This document shows positions 37,056 through 45,880 of a stretch of 64,000 bases of DNA, one piece after another. The translations under genes and the position numbers were made by a program. Source of the DNA: Treponema sp. (GTDB lineage: Bacteria; Spirochaetota; Spirochaetia; Treponematales; Breznakiellaceae); assembly GCA_009787835.1 (NCBI GenBank), contig WQSN01000001.1:1-64000 (forward strand). The letters run 5' to 3'. Below the pieces are notes generated by a model that did not search any database, was not told the DNA's origin, and saw only the letters and a program-made list of their open reading frames with translations. Position 1 is the stretch's first letter. Each line of letters opens with the position of its first letter.

Positions 37056-37793
37056 TTATAAAAGGGAAATTTTTACAATCGGCCAGAAGCGCAGAATCGC
37101 TGTGGCAGTAATCAACGATGATGAAACCGGTCCCCATGTGCGGGAATCATTAGTATTGCTGCGATCATCTGCAACAACAAAACATTCGTCAGGACCAAGA
37201 ATTATTGGATCCATGCTGCCTGAAAAAGGTATTGATTCATTCCAGAGCGCGGGCGTTTGGGGAATCATCGGATGATACGGTTTTTCAGAAAGCTCAAATT
37301 CTGTAAGGCTGAATGAACCGCCGGCAGGTTTTACCCTGAATACATAATTCTCCATATAGACTTCATCGCCGGGAAGAGCGATTACCCGTTTGATGTAATA
37401 TTGTTCTACTATCGAATTTGAAAAAATACTGATTCGCTGCGCGGTAAAAAACCTTACAATGCCGTCAACAATCTTTAATGGAACATTCCGCTCCTTTGTA
37501 TCTCCCATGTCTATCAATACAATGCTTCCGCGTTTATACGGAAGTGAATCACTTTTTCCTGTTATTTTTCCCGGCAGCGTAAAGGATGTAAAAATGATCC
37601 TGTCACCTGCAGCGAGTCCATTCTGCATGTTATCATTGTCCAATACCCAGACAGAAATAAAAAATGTTACCAGGCAATTGTATAATATGTATAAAGCCAA
37701 AAAAATTAAAATAAATTTTACAAACCGGTGACGGTGTTTCTTTTGTTCCTTGAAAGAGTACTTTCTTCTTTTATCATAACTGTTTTTATCCAT
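37056..37793 (-). CDS. Signal peptidase I-like protein with Asn in place of catalytic Ser
   Basis: The 245-residue type II membrane protein has a basic N-terminus, one transmembrane segment (~25-50) and the S26 fold: box B VLDNDNMQNGLAAGD, box D YYIKRVIALPGDEV with general-base K135, and box E DDRSNTNDSRTWG. The residue before Met in box B, normally the nucleophilic Ser (SM-x-P-T-L), is Asn55, and the following PTL is NGL. As read it should not cleave by the Ser/Lys mechanism, unless another residue substitutes. It lies 8 bases after an intact paralogue and three before hemW. It may be an inactive partner, a regulator of the active enzyme, or carry a different function. Confidence 0.82.
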   Translation of the reverse strand: MDKNSYDKRRKYSFKEQKKHRHRFVKFILIFLALYILYNCLVTFFISVWVLDNDNMQNGLAAGDRIIFTSFTLPGKITGKSDSLPYKRGSIVLIDMGDTKERNVPLKIVDGIVRFFTAQRISIFSNSIVEQYYIKRVIALPGDEVYMENYVFRVKPAGGSFSLTEFELSEKPYHPMIPQTPALWNESIPFSGSMDPIILGPDECFVVADDRSNTNDSRTWGPVSSSLITATAILRFWPIVKISLL

Positions 37794-37801
37794 AAAAAAC
37801 C

Positions 37802-38875
37802 TTAAATTATTTTTCCTATCCGCCCCAAGGGCCAGTAAATTATCATTCCCTTGCCAAGCACTCTTGATACTTTGACAGGCCCAAAATACCGCCCGTCTCT
37901 AGAATTATCGCGATTATCTCCCAAAGGGAAAACCCGTCCTTCGGGCACATACCAGCCAAGAGTATGCCGGGCAAGAAGCGCGGCATAACGCTTTTCATGC
38001 GGAGATGTTTTTCTGAGCGTTTCAAGCCTTGCCTTCTCATGGGCAAGATAATCGGGCGCTTTCAGATTTCCGGTGTTCTGCGCTTCATTTATTAGTTTCT
38101 CGGGAGCGTTCAAACCTATGTCCGATAATGCTGCGGCCTGTCCTGCCGCGACAAGCGCGGGGTATTGATTTTGCTGCATTATACGGCTGATATTATGATT
38201 CCAGCTGCGGGATGTAAAATATTGATTTTCTTCCACCCAGCGGTCTTCTCCGGAAAATAGAATCTTCATATCGCCGTTCTCTGTAATGAAACGGTCGCCT
38301 GCCGTTCCTGCTGCGCGTTTTATAAGAAAATGAACCCTTGGCTCTCCTGAGACATCCCTGTCAATATCAACCAATGAAAGGGTAAGCATATAGATAATAC
38401 GCTGAGCAATGTCAAAAACAGGGCCTTTGGAAATATATGATGGATTTTCAAAAATGATAATATCGTTTCTTATAGGCTTTATTGGGCTTGGCACTTTCAG
38501 AATACCGGGGAGCAATTCAGGCCCAAACACGATTTTATTGACAAAAACATGGTCGCCGATATTAAGAGAGTCGATCATTGAACCTGAAGGAATCCTGTAA
38601 GCCTGCACCAGATACTGATTAATCAATAACACCATACCGGCAGCCCATAAAAAAGCTTCTATCCAATCTATTATTGGATTTTTAGCCTTTCGCTTTTCTT
38701 TTTTTATACGGTGAATCCTTCTGCGGCGGGTAAGGTAAGTTTCAGTGACTGCCTGGACTCTGTCGAAAAAATCAGGATGGGAACCATCTTTTTTCAGGCG
38801 CGGTTGTTTTTCCGGAAGAGAATCTTCGCTCTTTAGTCCCTGTCGAGGTTCAGGCTGTTTGGATGTAGACGACAC
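37802..38875 (-). CDS. lepB: Signal peptidase I
   Basis: The 357-residue S26 peptidase has a charged, Lys/Arg-rich N-terminal cytosolic tail of ~70 residues, a membrane segment (~72-92) and catalytic S99 (IPSGSMIDSLNIGD) with K186 (FLIKRAAGTAGDRF). Between the catalytic Lys region and box E (GDNRDNSRDGRYFG) lies an insertion of roughly 100 mostly charged residues, making it longer than usual enzymes. It removes signal peptides at the outer face of the inner membrane. It heads the operon with the Asn-variant paralogue and hemW. The GTG start sits five bases from a perfect TATAAT box, suggesting a leaderless message. Confidence 0.9.
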   Translation of the reverse strand: MSSTSKQPEPRQGLKSEDSLPEKQPRLKKDGSHPDFFDRVQAVTETYLTRRRRIHRIKKEKRKAKNPIIDWIEAFLWAAGMVLLINQYLVQAYRIPSGSMIDSLNIGDHVFVNKIVFGPELLPGILKVPSPIKPIRNDIIIFENPSYISKGPVFDIAQRIIYMLTLSLVDIDRDVSGEPRVHFLIKRAAGTAGDRFITENGDMKILFSGEDRWVEENQYFTSRSWNHNISRIMQQNQYPALVAAGQAAALSDIGLNAPEKLINEAQNTGNLKAPDYLAHEKARLETLRKTSPHEKRYAALLARHTLGWYVPEGRVFPLGDNRDNSRDGRYFGPVKVSRVLGKGMIIYWPLGRIGKII

Positions 38876-38880
38876 ACTAA

Positions 38881-38910
38881 ATTATAGCATAAAGCAGGGC
38901 AGGGGAGCAA
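38881..38910 (-). promoter_or_regulatory. Promoter of lepB operon (leaderless)
   Basis: On the minus strand TTGCTC (38910-38905), an 18-base spacer and perfect TATAAT (38886-38881). The GTG at 38875 follows after five bases, and no SD can fit. Confidence 0.55.
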
Positions 38911-38953
38911 TAGGCTGCGAAAGTTCATGCCCTTCTTATCGCGGCAAGGTATC

Positions 38954-38982
38954 TTCACTTAATTATTTGTTTAAAATATAAT
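38954..38982 (+). promoter_or_regulatory. Promoter of ABC permease-ATPase pair (leaderless)
   Basis: TTCACT (38954-38959), a 17-base spacer and perfect TATAAT (38977-38982), with the GTG start at 38990 seven bases later. Confidence 0.5.
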
Positions 38983-38989
38983 TTTAAAA

Positions 38990-40045
38990 GTGATTTTATT
39001 GTTTTTTTGGGTAAAAATAGCCGCAAAAAAATTTATAAGTTTATTAAAAGTATCTCCCGTTATAATCATTTTTACTGTAATATTTACAGGAGCATTTTTA
39101 TATGCATTCGTAAATAATCATATCGTATTAAATCCTGATTCATGGACATTATATCTTATTATTTTATTTTTTGTCTTAATTTCTGTGTTGAATTCATTAA
39201 AAAGATATAATGTAACTCCGGTATTACTGGCATATTCTAAAAGTAAAAACAGCAATAAACATATTTGTATAATGTTTTTTATTAAAAGGGCCTTATTAAA
39301 TAATTTATTTTTAATAATTATTAATATCTTCGCCTATAATATAAATAGTATTACATTAATCTGTATAACAGTATTTTCTGTATTTATTTCTTTTCTGATA
39401 ATGTATCTAAAAAATATATATATAAATATTAAAATTAAAAATAATACAGAAAAAATATTGAAAATTAATCCAAAAATAAAAAGCATAATATATGATTATC
39501 TGACTTCAGATTTTTCCGCTATGACGGTTTTATGTATAACCATGTTCTTAATTCTTGTAAATGAATTCTCGAAAAATTCCGCATTTGATAATGATTTAAA
39601 AACGCAGACTCATTTTTTTATGCTGTTAACAATCATATTCGGTCTGGGATTTATTGGAATAATAGATTCAATACGAAATATAAACCGGAAATTCCACGCC
39701 ATATTGTCCGCGAATGATTTAAAATATCATGTTAAAAGGACCATTTTATTCCTTGCCGGAATCTATTGCTGGTTATTTGCTGTTTTTATTTATTTTGGCT
39801 TTACTGTAAGTGCCGCACTTATGTTTAAATATATATTTTGTATTTTAATTTTGTTTATGATATCAATATTTATGGCGTTTACAATAACAAATATACTGTT
39901 AAAATCAATTATTATGATTCTTTTACTGGCCTTTACTGTATGGATTAGCTCTTTAACGTCTCCATTTTTAATAGCGCTTATAATACCGCTTGTTTTTGCA
40001 TTTGCGAAAGCAAAAAATGAATACAGGGAGTGGTTTTTATTATGA
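38990..40045 (+). CDS. ABC-2-type multi-spanning membrane protein (permease)
   Basis: The 351-residue, very hydrophobic protein has about eight to ten predicted membrane helices and no soluble domain. No motif identifies it alone; the ATG of an ABC ATPase overlaps its stop by ATGA, so it is read as the membrane half of an ABC-2-type transporter. Base composition is strikingly AT-rich, with many Ile/Asn/Lys codons ending in A or T, unlike the flanking genes, which suggests recent acquisition or relaxed selection. GTG 38990 follows a TATAAT box by seven bases. The cargo is unknown; small peptides, lipids or drugs are typical of such pairs. Confidence 0.7.
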   Translation: MILLFFWVKIAAKKFISLLKVSPVIIIFTVIFTGAFLYAFVNNHIVLNPDSWTLYLIILFFVLISVLNSLKRYNVTPVLLAYSKSKNSNKHICIMFFIKRALLNNLFLIIINIFAYNINSITLICITVFSVFISFLIMYLKNIYINIKIKNNTEKILKINPKIKSIIYDYLTSDFSAMTVLCITMFLILVNEFSKNSAFDNDLKTQTHFFMLLTIIFGLGFIGIIDSIRNINRKFHAILSANDLKYHVKRTILFLAGIYCWLFAVFIYFGFTVSAALMFKYIFCILILFMISIFMAFTITNILLKSIIMILLLAFTVWISSLTSPFLIALIIPLVFAFAKAKNEYREWFLL

Positions 40046-40776
40046 TACTCTGTGAAAACCTTTCCAAAACATTCAATTCCGGTTCGGGTATAAAAAATAT
40101 TAATCTTCAGTTTCTTCCCGGATTCATTTACGGCATTATAGGTTATAACGGAGCGGGAAAAACCACGCTATTGAACTGTATCGAAGGTTTATATACTGCA
40201 ACATCGGGATTTGTGTTACACAATGACATTAAAACAACCAATGAAAAAGATTTTGTCTCAATTCGCAGAAAAATAGCCTTTTTGCCAAGTGATGAATATT
40301 TGTATCCAATGTTATCATGTTCCGAGAATATTGAACTTGCGACAATCTTGAAAACCGGTAAAAATAAACTGCTCAATGAAACAGAAGCGCTGATAAAGTA
40401 TTTTGAAGTTGATAAATATTTAAATAAAAGATTCCGGGAATGTTCAACAGGAATGAAAAAGAAAGTGCAAATTGTCATCAGTCTGATAGGCGGCATTGAT
40501 ACCATTATTTGGGATGAACCAAATGACGGTCTTGATATAGTTTCCAATATAAAAATTAAAAATCTGCTGAAATACTATAAAAGTAAAAATGTTACGGTGC
40601 TTTTTTCAAGTCATGTTATAGAGTTCCTTGATAATTTTATAGACAAATTTGTCCTGCTGAATGAAGGTGAAGTTATTGATAATAATGATATAAAAAACAT
40701 CAGCTCGCTTGAAGAATTATTTATTAAAAATATGCTTCCCGATGATCAGGTAACTGATTTGTTTTTTAACAAATAA
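40042..40776 (+). CDS. ABC transporter ATP-binding protein
   Basis: The 244-residue nucleotide-binding domain has Walker A GYNGAGKTT (near 34-42), a signature region ECSTGMKKKVQI in the form common to ABC-2 systems, Walker B TIIWDEPNDGLD and H-loop SSHV. It lies immediately after the membrane gene with an ATGA overlap; the upstream in-frame GTG at 40030 is less likely. It powers the partner permease. It shares the AT-rich composition of the pair. It converges on amrS with an 11-base tail overlap. Confidence 0.9.
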   Translation: MILCENLSKTFNSGSGIKNINLQFLPGFIYGIIGYNGAGKTTLLNCIEGLYTATSGFVLHNDIKTTNEKDFVSIRRKIAFLPSDEYLYPMLSCSENIELATILKTGKNKLLNETEALIKYFEVDKYLNKRFRECSTGMKKKVQIVISLIGGIDTIIWDEPNDGLDIVSNIKIKNLLKYYKSKNVTVLFSSHVIEFLDNFIDKFVLLNEGEVIDNNDIKNISSLEELFIKNMLPDDQVTDLFFNK

Positions 40777-41860
40777 TTCCAGACATTTTTCCGCATTTTC
40801 CGCATTTGTACCTTGCGCCTGGCAGAAGGGGAAATGATATGTTTTCATTTTTTTTATTCTCTGTATCCTGCATGGAAACTTCTCCAAAAACATTAACACG
40901 GTAGCCGTTTCGCCTGACAAGGATTTCACCGCAATTTTCACAACTGGTATCATTGACCGCGCTGATATTGCCGGTATAAACATACATAAGTTTCTTCCGC
41001 GCTTCCTTGGCGCTATTGAGCAGGAAACCGCTTTCAGTAGGCGGAGCGTTCCAGCGGTATTCAGGATGATAGGCTGATAAATGCCATGGTATTTTTTTCT
41101 TATCCAAAGAAACTATAAAGTCTGCGATTTCTGATAATTCCCTACTGGAATCATTTAACTGCGGCACAACAAGCGTGGTAATTTCCAGATGAACATTCAT
41201 TATGTAACACAGTTTAATATAATTAAGTGTAGTCTGTAAATCGCCGCCAAGTAATTGTTTGTAAGTATCATCAGAAAACGATTTTAAATCCACATTGGCG
41301 GCATCTGTAAGTTTTAAAAGTTCTTTGGCCGCATGTTGATTGATGCAGCCGTTGGTAACAAGCACATTGGCGATACCATGTCTTCGCGCAAGCGCCATGC
41401 AATCAAGAAGGAACTCAATGTGTACCAGAGGCTCGGAATATGTATAAGCGATGGAAGAAGTGTCATATTTGAGCGCCGAGGAAATTATTTCGCCGGGTTT
41501 CATATATCTGCCCTGAATATCCGTTTTTTGGGAGATGCGCCAGTTCTGACAAAAAGGACAGTGGAGGTTACAACCGGTAAACCCAAGCGAAAGTATTTGT
41601 GAACCTGGTTTAAAGTGATAGAGAGGTTTTTTTTCTATTGGATCAACCGCAAGTGAAGATATAAATCCGTAAAAAGGAATTATAGCCCTGCCGGATTTGT
41701 TACCGCGGACGCCGCAGGATCCAAATCTGCCGTTTTTTATAACGCAATTGTTATGACAGAGTTTGCAGCTAACAATTCCATCGTTTTCATCAGCGTAAAC
41801 CGGAATTTCAGCCGCTGTACCCATCTGCGAAAAATCAGAGTAGTCGCAGGTATCTGTCAT
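40766..41860 (-). CDS. amrS: AmmeMemoRadiSam-system radical SAM enzyme
   Basis: The 364-residue protein begins with a Cys-rich lead (SCKLCHNNC...GSCGVRG near 31-52). The radical SAM triad is C97-x3-C101-x2-C104 (CNLHCPFCQNW), followed by PGEI, AYTYSEP, VTNG and NVDLKSF blocks typical of AmrS. The C-terminus carries a zinc-ribbon-like pair (CENCGE and CGKCGK), longer than in many homologues. The family is associated with Memo and AMMECR1 proteins; neither partner is nearby. Its start overlaps the stop of a small upstream gene by one base. The reaction is not established for this family. Confidence 0.88.
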   Translation of the reverse strand: MTDTCDYSDFSQMGTAAEIPVYADENDGIVSCKLCHNNCVIKNGRFGSCGVRGNKSGRAIIPFYGFISSLAVDPIEKKPLYHFKPGSQILSLGFTGCNLHCPFCQNWRISQKTDIQGRYMKPGEIISSALKYDTSSIAYTYSEPLVHIEFLLDCMALARRHGIANVLVTNGCINQHAAKELLKLTDAANVDLKSFSDDTYKQLLGGDLQTTLNYIKLCYIMNVHLEITTLVVPQLNDSSRELSEIADFIVSLDKKKIPWHLSAYHPEYRWNAPPTESGFLLNSAKEARKKLMYVYTGNISAVNDTSCENCGEILVRRNGYRVNVFGEVSMQDTENKKNENISFPLLPGARYKCGKCGKMSGIIC

Positions 41861-42225
41861 TAGGAAGCCTGGCTCATGTTTTTTACATGAACCTTCGCGG
41901 CGAATTGCGTATTATCGTCCACTTCAAAAGGCTCAAGAATCATGCCAACCGCGCCGCGGCGAATCCATATTTTTACCATTGGCACTCCTTCTCCAGATTC
42001 TGTTACAGCGGAAGGTATTTCCTCAACAAACATCACATCTTCAAATAAAAATTCCAGAACAGCGGGATTTGGCCCTAAAGGATCATTTACAAGTATCAGT
42101 TTATTTTTTTCTGAAGGATGTGCTCTTGGATGGCCGAAGAAAGGAACGCCGTCTTTAGGCTGTCCTTTCGCGTATTTGGCGATACCGCTTAATGGCAGCA
42201 TTTCAAGATAGTTATTTTTATTCAT
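41860..42225 (-). CDS. Small protein of unknown function coupled to amrS
   Basis: The 121-residue soluble protein has no family I recognise. It is rich in Pro, Gly and acidic residues in its middle and ends in a beta-like stretch (VKIWIRRGAVGMILEPFEVD). There is no signal peptide, membrane segment or Cys motif. AGAGG precedes the ATG, and TATAAT lies upstream at 42252-42247 on the minus strand. Its stop overlaps the amrS start as TAATG, so it is translated in step with the radical SAM enzyme and could be its substrate, partner or chaperone; that is inference from coupling only. Confidence 0.7.
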   Translation of the reverse strand: MNKNNYLEMLPLSGIAKYAKGQPKDGVPFFGHPRAHPSEKNKLILVNDPLGPNPAVLEFLFEDVMFVEEIPSAVTESGEGVPMVKIWIRRGAVGMILEPFEVDDNTQFAAKVHVKNMSQAS

Positions 42226-42246
42226 GCCAACCTCTCTGTGTATGAG

Positions 42247-42252
42247 ATTATA
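42247..42252 (-). promoter_or_regulatory. -10 box for small gene-amrS operon
   Basis: Perfect TATAAT on the minus strand, 21 bases before the ATG at 42225 and leaving room for the AGAGG ribosome site. No convincing -35 box. Confidence 0.45.
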
Positions 42253-42271
42253 TCAATGAAATTTAATTATA

Positions 42272-42300
42272 TTGAAACCATTCAATTTTTCAAGTACGAT
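42272..42300 (+). promoter_or_regulatory. nudC promoter
   Basis: TTGAAA (42272-42277), a 17-base spacer and TACGAT (42295-42300), giving a short leader that includes AGAGGG before the TTG start. Confidence 0.5.
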
Positions 42301-42317
42301 TTAAAAAGAGGGATATT

Positions 42318-43109
42318 TTGAATAATCGTTCTTTTTTCTTCCAGGGTGATGCGCTGCTCCTTCCGCAGGATATTCCGGATTCCCAAATATATTCAGGTCT
42401 TTCTCCGGATTTATCCAATAATTTTATTAATCCAGAAATATTTAATATTTCCGCAATTGATGAAAATGTCCATGAGATGATTAATGTTGTGTCCATCCTT
42501 CCTGAAACGCCGCTTCAGGATAACTGGAAAAAAATTCCTGTTCGCCAGCTTCTTGCCGCCAGCGCCGCGGGAAATTTTAATATCGACAGGATCATCCGCG
42601 CCTGCCACATTGTACAGTGGCGAAGCGAATCCCGCTTCTGCGGAACATGCGGTGCTAAAAATGACTTTATTTACGGAGAAACGCATTGCCTGTGCCCTGT
42701 CTGCGGAAGAATGGAGTTTCCAAGAATTTGCCCCGCTGTTATTGTTTTAATTACTGATGACAGAAACAGAATCCTTCTTGCGCATAACAAAAGATTTAAA
42801 ACAAAAGTATATAGCCATATATCAGGCTTTAACGAAGCAGGAGAATCGCTTGAAAAAACCGTAGCCCGGGAAATCCGCGAAGAAATAAATATAGAGGTTT
42901 GTAATATTGTTTATTTTAAATCTCAGGCCTGGCCTTTCCCCAATTCACTGATGCTGGGATTTAAAGCGCATTATTTATCGGGGACAATCAAACCTGACGG
43001 AATAGAGATTGAAGACGCCGCCTGGTTCGAAAAAGATAATCTGCCTGAACTCCCGGGACATGGCTCGCTGTCGCGCGTACTCATTGATTCATGGCTTGCG
43101 GGTAATTAA
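42318..43109 (+). CDS. nudC: NADH pyrophosphatase, Nudix family
   Basis: The 263-residue protein has a divergent N-terminal domain, then a zinc ribbon (C108-x2-C111 and C126-x2-C129), then FPRICPAVIVLI and the Nudix box GFNEAGESLEKTVAREIREEI (starting at G170). SQAWPFPNSLMLGF after the box matches the SQPWPFPxS signature of NudC-type enzymes, which cleave NADH or remove NAD caps from RNA. It starts at TTG with AGAGG upstream. It is divergent from the amrS pair and convergent with the antiporter gene. Confidence 0.9.
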   Translation: MNNRSFFFQGDALLLPQDIPDSQIYSGLSPDLSNNFINPEIFNISAIDENVHEMINVVSILPETPLQDNWKKIPVRQLLAASAAGNFNIDRIIRACHIVQWRSESRFCGTCGAKNDFIYGETHCLCPVCGRMEFPRICPAVIVLITDDRNRILLAHNKRFKTKVYSHISGFNEAGESLEKTVAREIREEINIEVCNIVYFKSQAWPFPNSLMLGFKAHYLSGTIKPDGIEIEDAAWFEKDNLPELPGHGSLSRVLIDSWLAGN

Positions 43110-43138
43110 GTACAGGAGAAAACAGCGACAGACAGATA

Positions 43139-44311
43139 CTACGTTTCTGCGCTCTTGGGATATGCTGCATTTAACAGCAATGGCGTAATAAGAACCGTAA
43201 TAAGCACAACAACTATTATACTTGGATACATGATTGAGCTTAAATATCCCAATGCCATACCTTTGGAAGCGACAATGAATGAAACTTCGCCTCGCGGGAT
43301 CATGCCAAAGCCGACCTGTAAACTTTCCCTGTTTGTAAAATTGCATAATTTTGCGCCTAATCCGCAGCCGATCAATTTTGATAATATCGATATTATGACC
43401 AGTAAAAGCGTGAATATAATTAAATTGCCTGTCATGCCGTCAAACGATGTGTGTATGCCGATATTCGCAAGGAATATTGGAGTAAAAAACATATAGGATA
43501 GCCAGTGAGTTTTTGTTTCAAGATATTCAACGCATCTAGTACTGCAAAAAGCGACACCCGCGATATATGCTCCTGTTATGTCTGCCAGTCCAAAAAGTTC
43601 GGCAAGATACGCCATAAGGAAACAATAGGCTATCGCAAAAACCGTAAACCTTCTTCTTTCGCCTTTTCTTGCATAAGCCCAATTAAAAATTTTATTGACA
43701 AGAATGCCTGCTCCAATGGCAAACACAAAGAAAGCGATGATTTTCAATAGAATTATCCCCAGAGAAAGAAAGGATAAACCGTTTGAGCCTATGCCCATTG
43801 TTACAGCCAGAACGATAATAACCAGAATGTCATCAAAAACAGACGCTCCCAACAGGGCTGTTCCTGTTTTGGTTTTTAATTTCCCCATTTCAGATAGAGC
43901 CTCAACCATGATGCTCGTTGACATTGACGCAAAAACAACGCCGATGAAGAAACATTGAAATACCGAAAGCCCCAGCATTTTACTGAATACAAGAGCCAGG
44001 GCAAATCCGCCGCCCAGTGCAGCGATTATGCCGAAAATGGAGATTAAAAGCGATGGTTTTAACATGCCTTTAAGCTGCCTGAAATCGGTTTCCATTCCGG
44101 CGGAAAAAAGCAAAAAAATAACTCCAAACTCCGCGATTGTACTAATTGTTTCATTCGGCTCAACCAATTTTAAAACAGCAGGACCTAATAAAACTCCCGC
44201 AATAAGCGCGCCAATTACCTGCGGCATATGGATGCTTTTCATTGTGATGGAAAAGGCTTTTGTTACCAGCAGGATTAACGCGATAATAAGCAGAATATAG
44301 GTATTTGTCAT
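43139..44311 (-). CDS. Cation:proton antiporter, CPA2 family
   Basis: The 390-residue membrane protein has roughly twelve hydrophobic segments. MPQVIGALIAGVLLGPAVL near the N-terminus, FLLFSAGMETD, the paired acidic residues in SVFDDILVII (central ion-binding helix) and FGMIPRGEVSFIVA near the C-terminus are signatures of NapA/KefB-type exchangers. It lacks the cytosolic RCK (KTN) domain of regulated K+ efflux proteins. It exchanges Na+ or K+ for protons across the inner membrane. AAGGAGTGA precedes the ATG. It is divergent from recA. Confidence 0.9.
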   Translation of the reverse strand: MTNTYILLIIALILLVTKAFSITMKSIHMPQVIGALIAGVLLGPAVLKLVEPNETISTIAEFGVIFLLFSAGMETDFRQLKGMLKPSLLISIFGIIAALGGGFALALVFSKMLGLSVFQCFFIGVVFASMSTSIMVEALSEMGKLKTKTGTALLGASVFDDILVIIVLAVTMGIGSNGLSFLSLGIILLKIIAFFVFAIGAGILVNKIFNWAYARKGERRRFTVFAIAYCFLMAYLAELFGLADITGAYIAGVAFCSTRCVEYLETKTHWLSYMFFTPIFLANIGIHTSFDGMTGNLIIFTLLLVIISILSKLIGCGLGAKLCNFTNRESLQVGFGMIPRGEVSFIVASKGMALGYLSSIMYPSIIVVVLITVLITPLLLNAAYPKSAET

Positions 44312-44355
44312 ATTAAGTCACTCCTTATTTATTTATATATAAATTTTCCTGACTG

Positions 44356-44414
44356 ATTATACTATTTTAAATGATCATTAAAAAATACTTGACAAACTTG
44401 TAGTATCCTATAGC
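44356..44414. promoter_or_regulatory. Divergent antiporter/recA promoter region
   Basis: TATAAT on the minus strand (44361-44356) serves the antiporter. TTGACA at 44389-44394 on the plus strand, followed by TATAGC at 44409-44414, is a possible recA promoter, but the 14-base spacing is short. No obvious LexA-type palindrome was recognised. Confidence 0.35.
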
Positions 44415-44499
44415 AATTTTTTTTTTAATATGATAGAATAATTTTATTAAAGTAAAGCGCTAAACATACACGCGCCATATATAGGGGGAGGAGATAATC

Positions 44500-45741
44500 A
44501 TGGCAAAATCTAATGATTCAGAAAAGACCAGGGGCAATCCTAACGCGTCAAGCGAGGAAAAAGCGAAAGCCCTGGAAGCAGCCCGTCTTCAGATTGAAAA
44601 ACAATTTGGCGCGGGATCATTAATTAAACTGGGAGAGCATAATGCCGCTTCCGGTATTGAAGTAGTGCCTTCAGGCTCAATACTTCTTGATGAGGCATTG
44701 GGAATCGGAGGCTATCCCAGGGGGCGTATAATCGAAATATACGGCCCTGAGTCTTCGGGAAAAACTACGCTTGCCCTGCACGCGATAGCCGAAGCCCAAA
44801 AATTAGGAGGAAACGCCGCCTTTATTGACGCGGAACATGCCCTCGATCCTGTTTACGCTAAAAATCTTGGGGTTAACATAGACGAATTATGGGTATCGCA
44901 GCCTGATAACGGTGAACAGGCAATGGAAATTACAGAAAGCCTTGTCCGTTCCGGCGCTGTCGACGTCATTGTTGTAGACTCCGTCGCGGCCCTTACCCCT
45001 CAGGCGGAAATTGAAGGCGAGATGGGTGACGCTCAAATGGGCGCTCAGGCGCGTTTAATGAGCCAGGCATTGAGAAAACTTACAGCGACAATCGGTAAAT
45101 CGCGTACAATATTAATTTTTATTAATCAGATTCGCATGAAGATTGGAGTCTTCTTCGGAAACCCCGAAACGACAACCGGCGGCAACGCGCTTAAATTCTA
45201 TTCATCGGTCAGGCTGGAAGTGCGAAAAACTGAGACAATCGAAGTGAGCAAGGATGTTGATGCTATTGGCAACAGGGTGCGCGTTAAGGTTGTAAAAAAT
45301 AAAGTCGCGCCTCCTTTCAGAAAAACAGAAATTGAGTTAATGTTCGGTAAGGGAATTTCAGCGTCAGGCAGCCTTTTGGACTGCGCGGTAAAGAACGAGC
45401 TGATAAAGAAAAGCGGCGCATGGTATTCCTACAATGATGAAAAAATAGGGCAGGGCAGGGACAATACCCGTGAGTATCTTGAGCAGCATCCTGATTTCTC
45501 CAAAGACCTTGAAAAAAAATTAAAGGCAATTATTTTCCCCGGAAGAGAGTTTCCGCAGGCAAAGAATGCCGCAGCCAGGACAAGCGTAGAAATGCCTGAT
45601 TTAAAACAGACTGCGCAGGGTATTACAGCAAAAACCCCGGTATCCGCAGCGGTAGCGGAAAAAGCGCCTGTTTATGAAACTGCCTCCGCGCCCCGCGGCC
45701 GTCCAAAAAAGACAGCTGCAGGAGAAGACGCATTATTTTAA
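44500..45741 (+). CDS. recA: Recombinase RecA
   Basis: The 413-residue RecA has Walker A GPESSGKT (82-89), the [10 protein letters not shown] Walker B region, [17 protein letters not shown] and loop L2 region [23 protein letters not shown]. The core is followed by a C-terminal tail of about 60 residues, Ala/Pro/Lys-rich rather than strongly acidic as in many bacteria. It forms nucleoprotein filaments for homologous recombination and DNA repair. A strong GGGGGAGGAG precedes the ATG. It is probably monocistronic; a 14-bp hairpin follows the gene. Confidence 0.98.
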   Translation: MAKSNDSEKTRGNPNASSEEKAKALEAARLQIEKQFGAGSLIKLGEHNAASGIEVVPSGSILLDEALGIGGYPRGRIIEIYGPESSGKTTLALHAIAEAQKLGGNAAFIDAEHALDPVYAKNLGVNIDELWVSQPDNGEQAMEITESLVRSGAVDVIVVDSVAALTPQAEIEGEMGDAQMGAQARLMSQALRKLTATIGKSRTILIFINQIRMKIGVFFGNPETTTGGNALKFYSSVRLEVRKTETIEVSKDVDAIGNRVRVKVVKNKVAPPFRKTEIELMFGKGISASGSLLDCAVKNELIKKSGAWYSYNDEKIGQGRDNTREYLEQHPDFSKDLEKKLKAIIFPGREFPQAKNAAARTSVEMPDLKQTAQGITAKTPVSAAVAEKAPVYETASAPRGRPKKTAAGEDALF

Positions 45742-45796
45742 TGGCAGTTGCATATTCGCATCTTTTGTATAATTAAAAAATATTATCTTAATTCAG

Positions 45797-45833
45797 TGTT
45801 TGTCCATAAAGCATAAGGTTTTATGGACAAACA
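45797..45833. repeat. 14-bp perfect stem-loop after recA
   Basis: TGTTTGTCCATAAA (45797-45810) and TTTATGGACAAACA (45820-45833) pair perfectly around a 9-base loop. There is no adjacent T-run on either strand, so a standard intrinsic terminator is unlikely, though it may end or stabilise the recA message. The next gene's promoter starts 13 bases later. Confidence 0.7.
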
Positions 45834-45845
45834 TAAATTGTTATC

Positions 45846-45874
45846 TTGACTTTCTGTTAAAATTATAACATAAT
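45846..45874 (+). promoter_or_regulatory. Promoter of the 45881 gene (leaderless)
   Basis: TTGACT (45846-45851), a 17-base spacer and CATAAT (45869-45874). The ATG follows after six bases and lacks an SD. This is the best-matching promoter of the leaderless group and probably drives the long operon through 54549. Confidence 0.6.
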
Positions 45875-45880
45875 CTCAGA

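Noticed and set aside
44312-44499. SOS (LexA) box before recA
   Set aside because: No convincing palindrome of known LexA type could be seen; only promoter-like boxes are present.
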